Origin: Promethearchaeota archaeon
GTDB taxonomy: Archaea > Asgardarchaeota > Lokiarchaeia > Sigyniarchaeales > SOKP01
Reading direction: 5' to 3'
Assembly: GCA_030615235.1 (NCBI GenBank)
Contig: JAUWZR010000070.1
Span: 1 to 10,494 of the forward strand
Length of the DNA: 10,494 nt
Shown: positions 1 through 6,060 of the stretch, piece by piece
How the letters are laid out: the number at the start of each line of letters is the position of its first letter
Numbering within the stretch: position 1 is the first letter of the stretch
Translations under genes and position numbers: made by a program
Notes under the pieces: generated by a model
Told to the model about the DNA's origin: nothing
Database searches by the model: none
Seen by the model: the letters and a program-made list of their open reading frames with translations, nothing else

Positions 1-1
1 A

Positions 2-1516
2 GTTATCACAGGCAAATCAAAAAAACCTATATATCTCTACATCCATGACGAAATTATCGAGTTTAAAGATGCTAATGACATTTGGGGTAAAAGTACATAC
101 GAAAGTCAATCTTATTTGAAAGAAAAGATAAATAACGATAAGATTCGGGTTGCTACTATCGGTATTGCTGGTGAAAATCTTGTAAAGTACGCTGGAATAA
201 TTAACGACGAAGGACGCGCTATAGGCCGATCTGGAATGGGTGCTATCATGGGGTCAAAAAACTTAAAGGCAATAGCAATTCATGGAACTAAAAGAGTTCA
301 AATCGCAGATAATACTATTGGAAAACAGTTGTTAAAGGAAGAAGCAGATTTTAAGCGGAAAGACCTTCTTAAAACATTGGTGCCTTTTCTTTTCACGCTA
401 TATGGTACAAACTGCTATCTAGACATGGGTATGGCTCTGGGTGACACGCCAGGATATTATTTTACTAGAAACGAATTTTTTGCCGATAAACTTACGGGAA
501 AAACATTAAGAGAAGAATATCCCGTTTTAGATTACGGTTGCGCAAGTTGCACTATGAGATGTGGTAAAACAACCATTGTAGAGCACGAAGGCAAAGAGAT
601 AAGAGTAGACGGGCCTGAATACGAATCAGTCGCTGCTTTTGGACCTCTATGTGGTGTATTTGATTCAAAGAAGGTGATACTCTCTAATCATATGTGTAAT
701 GTCTATGGTTTTGATACAATTTCAGGTGGAGTTTCTATCGCATTTTTAATTTATTTAGTAGAAAATAAATTAGGGATTGAGAACATTAAGCAGCATTTAA
801 AAGATATCGAAATCGAAGATATAAAATGGGGAAACGGAGATGTAGTTTTAAGATTGCTTGATAAAATTGCTAAGAGAGAGGATACAGGTAACATTCTCGC
901 TGATGGAGTAAGAGCAATGGCAAAGGAATTTAATGTTGATCCTGAATTAGCTGCCCATGTAAAAGGCTTAGAAATACCAATGCACGATCCAAGAGCATTT
1001 GCTGGACAAGCGTTGAGTTATATGACCTGCTATATGGGAGCGAATCACGAAAAATGCGATTGGTTTGGCGCTGAGTTATTACTTTTCAAATATCCAAAAA
1101 TTCGGGTAAAACCTGGTGATAGAATTACAATAAAGGGTAGAGAAAAAGGAGTTATTGGTTTACAAGATTTAAGAGCAATTGATGATTCAGCCACTAACTG
1201 TAATTTTCTAAACCCCCCGCTCGATCACATTATTAAATATATTAACGCTGCCACAGATTTTAATTACAACAAAAAGTCCTTGATGCTCGTAGGAGAACGA
1301 ATAAATGCTCTTAAAAGGCTTATAAGTTGTAACCTAGGCATAACTAGAGAAGACGATAAATTACCAAAACATCTCCTAGAAGAATTAAAATCTGGTAAAA
1401 CAGAGGGCGTAAAGTTAGACTTAGAAGGGAGTTTAGAGTCTTATTATAAAATTCGCGGATGGGATTGGGAGACCGGACGTCCTTCAAAAGAAAAACTGGA
1501 AGAACTAAATATATAA
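2..1516 (+). CDS. Aldehyde:ferredoxin oxidoreductase family protein (tungsten enzyme), 5'-truncated by the window edge
   Basis: Members oxidise aldehydes to carboxylic acids with ferredoxin, using a tungsto-bispterin cofactor and one 4Fe-4S cluster in the cytoplasm. The open frame runs without a stop from base 2, giving 504 residues. The family is about 600 residues, so roughly 100 N-terminal residues lie to the left; the TTG at 116 is internal. Seen: a family-typical RSGMGAIMGSKNLKAI stretch early on; the cluster ligands as CxxCxxxC (codons at 539, 548 and 560) with the fourth cysteine at 1199 in an AOR-like DDSATNC context; GPEYESVAAFGPLCG; NxYGFDTIS; and KGLEIPMHDPRAFAG. These belong to all three AOR domains. 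The exact subfamily (AOR, FOR, GOR or a BamB-like form) cannot be set from the sequence alone. No ferredoxin or partner gene is visible here. A T-tract follows the TAA stop. Confidence 0.93.
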   Translation, partial: VITGKSKKPIYLYIHDEIIEFKDANDIWGKSTYESQSYLKEKINNDKIRVATIGIAGENLVKYAGIINDEGRAIGRSGMGAIMGSKNLKAIAIHGTKRVQIADNTIGKQLLKEEADFKRKDLLKTLVPFLFTLYGTNCYLDMGMALGDTPGYYFTRNEFFADKLTGKTLREEYPVLDYGCASCTMRCGKTTIVEHEGKEIRVDGPEYESVAAFGPLCGVFDSKKVILSNHMCNVYGFDTISGGVSIAFLIYLVENKLGIENIKQHLKDIEIEDIKWGNGDVVLRLLDKIAKREDTGNILADGVRAMAKEFNVDPELAAHVKGLEIPMHDPRAFAGQALSYMTCYMGANHEKCDWFGAELLLFKYPKIRVKPGDRITIKGREKGVIGLQDLRAIDDSATNCNFLNPPLDHIIKYINAATDFNYNKKSLMLVGERINALKRLISCNLGITREDDKLPKHLLEELKSGKTEGVKLDLEGSLESYYKIRGWDWETGRPSKEKLEELNI

Positions 1517-1547
1517 TAATTTATTTTTTTTCTTATTTTTAATTTAT
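1517..1547 (+). terminator. T-rich tract ending the AOR gene
   Basis: The stretch after the TAA stop is almost all T and A, with runs of eight and five T. No hairpin is evident, which suits archaeal intrinsic termination at oligo-T. It fills the short gap to the convergent NAD-kinase-like gene. Confidence 0.55.
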
Positions 1548-2654
1548 TTAACATTCAATTTTACAGATTAATTCTTCTCTGTATCCGATAACTACTTTTG
1601 TGAGTCCTTCTAACATCTTATCGGTTTCATCGTCCCCTGTATCAACTCTCAAACATTTTAGACTCTTTATTTTATCTTCAGTTCCAATGATTATAATATT
1701 ATTCTTTCCTACTCGTCTTAAAATTTTAGGAGTAAACTGTTTGTTGCCTCTTCCAAATACAAATCCTTGCCCCCCTATAGGAGTTACAATGATTTTAACT
1801 TTCTGATATATATGTAGAAGTTCGATTATACCACTTTCATTTAAGTCTTTAATGATAAGATTTTTGTTATAAATAGCATCAACACCAAGCAAAGATTTAT
1901 AAACCTTCAACTGGTCAGTAATCGATTTAACAGTCGTGCCAGGTCCTAATAAATATAAAGTTCCTTCTTTCATTGTTTCAACGATCTGCTGAGCTATTTC
2001 GTACTTGTTTTCGTCAATAGTTCTTCCAACCTTAGAACTATCTTTAGCGTTCTGTATTAGGTTCTGAATTTTTGGAACAACTAAATAACCATATAATTTT
2101 GAAACTAATCGATTATCTCTAAATGCATCTTCGTCGATATCCAGAATTTCTTTTTCTTGCGTATCTGTCGTTTCTTCTATGAACCTATCCACCATTTGGG
2201 CAGCAGCTTTAGGATTTAGTGCGAACACGGAGCTGAACATTTTCACTCCAGATGGAATTGCAACCACAGGGATTTTTAGTTTAATTGCGTCAAATATATC
2301 TCTGGCCGTTCCATCTCCGCCACAAAAAACAAGTAAATCAATAGCATTCTTAACCATAAGTCTTGCAATTCTTTTTGTATCCTCTGCAGTCGTCTGTTGT
2401 TGGATATGACCAATAACTTTATATTTAACTCTTTTCCCACTTACCAACTCTTCTCCCATTTTTCCGGGCGCAACCAATAAACAAAATTCATCTTTCGATT
2501 TTAAATGACTTAAGAATACTTCCACTCTCTTAGGAACAATTGGTTTGGCACCTAATTTAATAGCGTCTTTAATTATCTCTCCATCTGTTCCTTTTAGCCC
2601 TACACTACCGCCCATACCTGCAACAGGATTAACAATGAATCCGAGTAATCTCAT
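1548..2654 (-). CDS. ATP-NAD kinase / AcoX-like family protein (COG3199 type)
   Basis: Proteins of this family are predicted ATP- or polyphosphate-dependent NAD kinases that would make NADP from NAD in the cytoplasm; some relatives (AcoX) sit in acetoin clusters with unknown roles. The 368-residue length is normal for the family. Seen: the N-terminal NPVAGMGG loop (residues 9-16) followed by VGLKGTDG (18-25); TTAEDTKRIA (88-97); the diagnostic kinase motif GGDGT at 112-116 in FCGGDGTARDIFDA; the IPSGVKM loop (133-139); and a C-terminal LRVDTGD.E.D block. The start is the ATG at 2654. A TATA-like GATTTAAAAAATC lies about 30-40 nt upstream, allowing a short or absent leader. It is flanked by convergent and divergent genes, so it is probably monocistronic. 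The family call is firm; NAD kinase activity is inferred from homology. Confidence 0.9.
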   Translation of the reverse strand: MRLLGFIVNPVAGMGGSVGLKGTDGEIIKDAIKLGAKPIVPKRVEVFLSHLKSKDEFCLLVAPGKMGEELVSGKRVKYKVIGHIQQQTTAEDTKRIARLMVKNAIDLLVFCGGDGTARDIFDAIKLKIPVVAIPSGVKMFSSVFALNPKAAAQMVDRFIEETTDTQEKEILDIDEDAFRDNRLVSKLYGYLVVPKIQNLIQNAKDSSKVGRTIDENKYEIAQQIVETMKEGTLYLLGPGTTVKSITDQLKVYKSLLGVDAIYNKNLIIKDLNESGIIELLHIYQKVKIIVTPIGGQGFVFGRGNKQFTPKILRRVGKNNIIIIGTEDKIKSLKCLRVDTGDDETDKMLEGLTKVVIGYREELICKIEC

Positions 2655-2874
2655 GAGATTAATATCTGTATTACGTAATTTAGATTTTTTAAATCAATAA
2701 AAACATATTCAACAAGGAAGATTAATCTTTTTATGGAATATTGGGAAACATTATCGTATATTAAGATACATTTTTACAGAAAAAGAAAAAAAAATAATAT
2801 TACTTATGTTAATTTAAAAAATAAAAAAAAATTATAATATAATACAATAAATCAAATTAGTTTAATGATTAAAA
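2655..2874. promoter_or_regulatory. Divergent AT-rich intergenic promoter region
   Basis: This spacer separates the NAD-kinase-like gene (-) from the VOC gene (+). Toward the minus gene there is a TATA-like TTTAAAAAATC near 2683-2693. Toward the plus gene there are AATTTAAAAAATAAA (from about 2812) and TATAATATAATAC (from about 2833), within 65 nt of the ATG. I see no coding potential or RNA structure. Confidence 0.4.
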
Positions 2875-3348
2875 ATGGCTCAAAATTTTAAATTTAATTT
2901 AGGGAATTTAAAAATAGATCAAATGAGTTTTGTTTACAAGGACATTAAAAAACAGGCAAAAAAAATGGAGCAGATATATAGTGTTCCTACTTTCGCCCAG
3001 ATGGAGAATATTACTCATCAAGAAGCTACCTATCGCGGGAAAGAAGTAACAATCATATTAGATTATGCGTTTAGTCGTCTACTTAACATACAATTTGAAC
3101 TTCAGCAGTGGAAAAGTGGAGATTGTCTTTTTAAAGAATTCATAGATCAAGGAAAAGAAGGACTTCATAGTATAGGCGTATATGTAGAGGATCTAGATGC
3201 ATATATTGATGAATTCAAGAAAAGAGGGATTGAAGTGTTACAAACTGGTCAAATTGGTAAACAAAAATTTGTTTATTTAGACACTAAACAAACTTTTGGT
3301 GTTTTATTAGAAATATCAACAACAGTGAAGCGACGAAGAAAAAAATAA
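2875..3348 (+). CDS. VOC superfamily (glyoxalase / methylmalonyl-CoA epimerase-like) protein
   Basis: This is a 157-residue protein with two beta-alpha-beta-beta-beta repeats typical of vicinal-oxygen-chelate metalloenzymes. The first repeat begins at KIDQMSFVYKDI (13-24). The second begins at GLHSIGVYVEDLDAYIDEFKKRGIEV, in two overlapping pieces from residue 96 to 121. It ends in FVYLDT...FGVLLEI (132-147). The four likely metal positions read Q16, E75, H98 and E146. Most epimerase-like members have His first; human glyoxalase I has Gln/Glu/His/Glu, so a metal site is still plausible. The C-terminus is a short basic tail (KRRRKK). Substrate is not predictable: the downstream SDR genes converge on it and do not form an operon with it. 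The ATG at 2875 fits the first beta strand and follows an A/T-rich leader without a Shine-Dalgarno site. Confidence 0.8.
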   Translation: MAQNFKFNLGNLKIDQMSFVYKDIKKQAKKMEQIYSVPTFAQMENITHQEATYRGKEVTIILDYAFSRLLNIQFELQQWKSGDCLFKEFIDQGKEGLHSIGVYVEDLDAYIDEFKKRGIEVLQTGQIGKQKFVYLDTKQTFGVLLEISTTVKRRRKK

Positions 3349-3379
3349 AGTGTCTGTCAAACCTTAATCAATAATTTAG

Positions 3380-3423
3380 ATGTTTTTTTCTTAGTTATTC
3401 TTTTTAAATTTTAAAAAAAAGAA
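3380..3423. terminator. Bidirectional T/A-tract terminator between convergent genes
   Basis: A T7 run at 3383-3389 is followed by TTCTTTTTAAATTTT and an A8 run with GAA (3398-3423). This near-palindromic T-then-A block gives oligo-T on both transcripts, suiting termination of the VOC gene (+) and the KDSR-like gene (-), which end 82 nt apart. Confidence 0.5.
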
Positions 3424-3430
3424 ATAGAAA

Positions 3431-4285
3431 CTAAATTTTTCTTCCTGTTTTTCTCCTTGCTCTTTTATAAAGTCTATCTAATACACCTCGCATATCATCT
3501 GGGTTCTCTCTCATATCTTTTATTTGAATAGCGGCTTCACCTGGTAAAATTTCAAAACTTCCTTCTAAAATACTTGGAATAAATTTATTAGCTACTTCCT
3601 CTGCCGTCATAAGTGTACCTGAATCTGAAATTATTTTACATTCTTGTGGCTTAATCCTATTTTCTTCAGCAAAACCGGGAGTATCGGTATCTACAGGAAA
3701 AAGGATTGAGACTTTGATATTATAGGGTAATAATTCGTGTCGTAAAACTTCTGCTAAGCCAAAAAGAGCGTATTTACTTGGACAATAAGTTGTAAAGCCC
3801 ATAATTGCCATAAATCCCATAACTGAAGAAGTAAAAGTAATATATCCTTGTTTACTCTCTAAAAAATAGGGTAATACAATAAGAGTAGGAACTAACTGAC
3901 CATAATAATTTATATCCATGTTTCTTTTAAAGTCTTCAAGAGTCAATTGTTCAAGATATTGCGCGTAAGCATAACCTATGAAATTAAATAGATAATCTGG
4001 AACTTTATGTTTATTAATAACATTTGTTATAAGTGGTTTTAATTTATCCATATCTGTAGTATCGCAGGAAATAATCTCTACAAATTGTGATTCTTCTGAT
4101 TTTAGCTTATAACATTCCTCTTGAGTTTTATTTAACGCATCCATTCCTCTTGCGATAATACAGATACTACCTCCTAATTGAATAAATAACTTTGCTGTAG
4201 CTTTCCCCATCCCTTTGGAACCACCGGGAATTATCGCGAACTTTCCTTTAAAGGGTTGTTTAGCTATTAATTCTTCATTCACCAT
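3431..4285 (-). CDS. Short-chain dehydrogenase resembling 3-ketodihydrosphingosine reductase (KDSR)
   Basis: This is a 284-residue classical SDR. Cofactor loop GGSKGMG is at 21-27, with Pro20 where Thr is usual. R46 at the end of strand beta-2 suggests NADPH. The catalytic set is N126, S154, Y167 and K171 (YCPSK). NFIG (101-104) replaces the usual NNAG. From about residue 110 to 235 it follows the KDSR pattern: INYYG, GLAEVLRHELLPYNIKVS, then the family-typical DTDTPGFAEEN (199-209) with KP, a TAEEVA-like segment and a GSFEI block. Known KDSR enzymes reduce 3-ketosphinganine in sphingolipid synthesis; the eukaryotic ones are membrane-bound, whereas no membrane segment is visible here. No serine palmitoyltransferase is in the window, so the substrate (a sphingoid base or another long-chain beta-ketone) is open. 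It lies 97 nt downstream of another SDR on the same strand. Confidence 0.82.
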   Translation of the reverse strand: MVNEELIAKQPFKGKFAIIPGGSKGMGKATAKLFIQLGGSICIIARGMDALNKTQEECYKLKSEESQFVEIISCDTTDMDKLKPLITNVINKHKVPDYLFNFIGYAYAQYLEQLTLEDFKRNMDINYYGQLVPTLIVLPYFLESKQGYITFTSSVMGFMAIMGFTTYCPSKYALFGLAEVLRHELLPYNIKVSILFPVDTDTPGFAEENRIKPQECKIISDSGTLMTAEEVANKFIPSILEGSFEILPGEAAIQIKDMRENPDDMRGVLDRLYKRARRKTGRKI

Positions 4286-4382
4286 TTTAAATCAATTATT
4301 ATTTATATTCATTTCAATTTAAAACTTAATATTTAAGCTTTTAAGATGGTAATTCAACTCTGGCAAAAAGTATAGCAGGCTT
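4286..4382 (-). promoter_or_regulatory. Spacer between two SDR genes with a possible promoter
   Basis: On the minus strand, CTTAAATATTAAG and GTTTTAAATTG lie about 25-55 nt before the ATG at 4285. They are TATA-like, so the KDSR-like gene could be transcribed on its own instead of by readthrough from the upstream SDR. Confidence 0.35.
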
Positions 4383-5195
4383 TTAGATATCTGATTTAAA
4401 ATAATATGCTGGAACCCCAACTTCAGTTATTCCTCCATCAATAGGGAAATTATGTCCTGTTATAAAATCCGATAAATTAGATGCTAAAAATAGGAGAACA
4501 TTCACTACATCCTCAACTGTTCCTAATCTGTTTAAAGGAGTTTTGACATGTCCATCATCCATTATCATTTTAACAGCATCTTCCCTATTATCATAAATAC
4601 CAGTTATATGATATCCTGGAGATATTGAATTAACTGTAATTTTTGGAGCAAGACTTTGAGCCAACATCTGAACCATAGCAATGATTCCAACCTTACTAAT
4701 AGAATAAACTGGAGTTTTATTATCAACTTTCATTCCCGCCACTGATGCTGTATGAATGACTTTTCCTGCTATAGGTTCGAAAGTTTGTTTTTTCATTCTT
4801 TTACTCACAAATTTAGAGACTAACCATTGCCCTTTCAAATTTATGTTCAAAATTCTGTCCCAGTCTTTTTCTTTTGTTCTTAACAAGTCAGCTCCATATG
4901 GATATCCGACACCTGCATTATTAAATAATACAAAAACATTATCTAATTCTTGAAAGGCTTGTTTTGCCATTGCTTCTACTTGATCTGATTTTGAAACATC
5001 ACATATTATTGGTATTACCTTTTGGCTAGTTTTTTTTTCAATATCTTTAGATGTCTCTTCTAGAAGCTCTTTATTTATATCTACTAAAACTAAATTTGCT
5101 CCTCGTTCAGCAAAGGCATGCGCTACACCCTTTCCAAATCCAGAAGCACCACCTGTAATTATAGCTCCTTTTCCTTCTAAAAATTTTTCATCCAT
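4383..5195 (-). CDS. Classical short-chain dehydrogenase/reductase (FabG-like), NAD(H)-type
   Basis: This is a 270-residue cytoplasmic oxidoreductase of the classical SDR family. Seen in order: TGGASGFG cofactor loop at 14-21; D39 at the end of strand beta-2 (VDIN), which favours NAD(H) over NADP(H); CDVS at 65-68; NNAG at 92-95; catalytic N119, S151, Y164 and K168 (YSISK); an SPG segment after the active site; and a C-terminal TGHNFPIDGGI block that closes the fold. The length is about 15-20 residues above the FabG norm because of a loop (FEPIAGK) before strand beta-5 and a tail ending in YYFKSDI. The substrate cannot be told from sequence. The ATG at 5195 follows a TATA-like ATTTAATATAAAAG about 12-25 nt upstream. 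It may be co-transcribed with the KDSR-like gene 97 nt downstream. Confidence 0.88.
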   Translation of the reverse strand: MDEKFLEGKGAIITGGASGFGKGVAHAFAERGANLVLVDINKELLEETSKDIEKKTSQKVIPIICDVSKSDQVEAMAKQAFQELDNVFVLFNNAGVGYPYGADLLRTKEKDWDRILNINLKGQWLVSKFVSKRMKKQTFEPIAGKVIHTASVAGMKVDNKTPVYSISKVGIIAMVQMLAQSLAPKITVNSISPGYHITGIYDNREDAVKMIMDDGHVKTPLNRLGTVEDVVNVLLFLASNLSDFITGHNFPIDGGITEVGVPAYYFKSDI

Positions 5196-5332
5196 ATCTT
5201 TTCATCTTTTATATTAAATATCTTATATGATTTATTTGTCATTAAATCATTTAAATTTTTAATTCTAGTAATGAATATCAAAAAAGAGGAAAATAAAAAT
5301 CAAAATTAGTTTTCCTAATATAATATAGTAAT

Positions 5333-5395
5333 ATTTAATAACCCGTGCAGGGTAGTCCTCAAGCGTCTAGATTTTTTACACTTGGATCATTCAAT
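5333..5395 (-). promoter_or_regulatory. Candidate SECIS element in the 3' UTR of the UxxU selenoprotein gene
   Basis: This GC-richer island in AT-rich spacer starts about 15 nt after the TAG stop. Reading the minus-strand RNA, AUGA (5390-5387) opens a stem. CAAGUGU (5384-5378) pairs perfectly with ACGCUUG (5366-5360). The 11-nt apical loop begins with six A (5377-5372). The 3' strand closes with GGAC (5358-5355). UGAU opposite GGAC gives tandem G.A/A.G pairs, the quartet arrangement of eukaryotic SECIS elements, and the A-rich loop matches their unpaired AA. The helix (7 bp plus a C.A mismatch) is shorter than typical, and helix I is weak. A second hairpin (CCC, UGCAC loop, GGG at 5352-5342) follows. 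Lokiarchaeal SECIS elements are known to be eukaryote-like. This is pattern reading, not a computed fold. Confidence 0.5.
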
Positions 5396-5405
5396 TTTTT
5401 TTTAG

Positions 5406-5915
5406 CTATTCATTCTGTAAATGAGAATCGATCGCGTTAAGAATATCTTGAATTTCAGGTCTATTTGTTTTAGTACCGATATATCGCCACACGATTTTAC
5501 CCTTTCGATCTATTAGGTAAGTTGAAGGGATTGCGAGTTCAGTTTTTATAGTTTCAAAATCTATCGGTATTCCAAAGACATTATAATCTTTTGAAATCTT
5601 TGCTTGATCATCTGAAATAATTGAAAATTTATACTCTTCCTTATCGGCAAGTCTTTTTAAAGGTCTTACCCGATCCGTTGCAATTGATACAAATTTTACA
5701 TCTCTCATTTCAATTTCAGAAATATTATTGTTAAGTTTAGATAATTGCTCCTTTCAATAATGTCACCAAGCCCCTCTAAAAAAATCGATTAGTAAACCAC
5801 GATAATTTCTAAGAACATCTGTTAAATTGATGATTTTGCCATAAATGTCAACAGTATCAATCATTGGTGCCTGACTCCCTACAAGTAAACCTTTTTCAGA
5901 ATCTGAGAATGTCAT
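5406..5915 (-). CDS. Selenoprotein: AhpC/TSA peroxiredoxin-like protein with a UxxU redox motif
   Basis: Starting at the ATG at 5915, one frame runs 169 codons to TAG, interrupted only by TGA at codons 51 (5765-5763) and 54 (5756-5754). They fall in the thioredoxin-fold active site, reading DFFRGAW-U-HY-U-KEQL, where relatives have RGxWCPYCRxQL. Both redox cysteines would therefore be selenocysteine, giving a diselenide. Flanks are intact on both sides: LLVGSQAPMIDTVD (10-23) before, and VKFVSIATD, SIISDDQAKISKDYNVFGI, PSTYLIDRKGKIVWRYIG after. About 170 residues is normal for the family. An in-frame TGA lies just upstream of the ATG, fixing the N-terminus; a TATA-like TTTTAAATTTAT sits about 25-35 nt upstream. 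A predictor without recoding would report only codons 70-169. The likely role is peroxide or thiol redox chemistry. The alternative, a decayed gene, is unlikely given where the TGAs fall. Confidence 0.85.
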
Positions 5916-6060
5916 TATTCAATATAGAATAGTTCAATAAATTTAAAAAAAATTCTAATAGATTATAAAAGATTAAGTTGAGAAGAAAAACTAGAAGCAA
6001 ATATTTATTTATATCACTCATTTTAAGATTTAATATAGACAACTCAAGTGATTAAAAAAA
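5916..6060. promoter_or_regulatory. Divergent promoter region for the selenoprotein and the coiled-coil gene
   Basis: On the minus strand, TTTTAAATTTAT at about 5938-5949 is a TATA-like element for the selenoprotein. On the plus strand, AATATTTATTTATATC (about 6000-6015) and GATTTAATATAG (about 6026-6037) are candidates for the coiled-coil gene. Neither start has a clear Shine-Dalgarno site. Confidence 0.4.

Noticed and set aside
116..118. TTG as the start of the AOR gene.
   Set aside because: The frame stays open to the left edge and the upstream residues read like AOR N-terminal domain, so the gene is cut by the window.
1600..2409. Plus-strand ORFs at 1600-1806 and 2179-2409.
   Set aside because: They are antisense to the well-supported NAD-kinase-like gene and show no recognisable domain.
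5341..5353. The CCC/UGCAC/GGG hairpin alone as an archaeal-type SECIS.
   Set aside because: It lacks the GAA/A internal loop expected of classical archaeal SECIS elements; the neighbouring AUGA/GGAC hairpin fits better.
5406..5915. Reading this locus as a frameshifted or nonsense-decayed pseudogene, or as a 100-aa protein from the ATG at 5708.
   Set aside because: The frame is intact on both sides, only TGA occurs, and both fall on the catalytic CxxC positions. A start at codon 70 would lack the active site and first strands of the fold.
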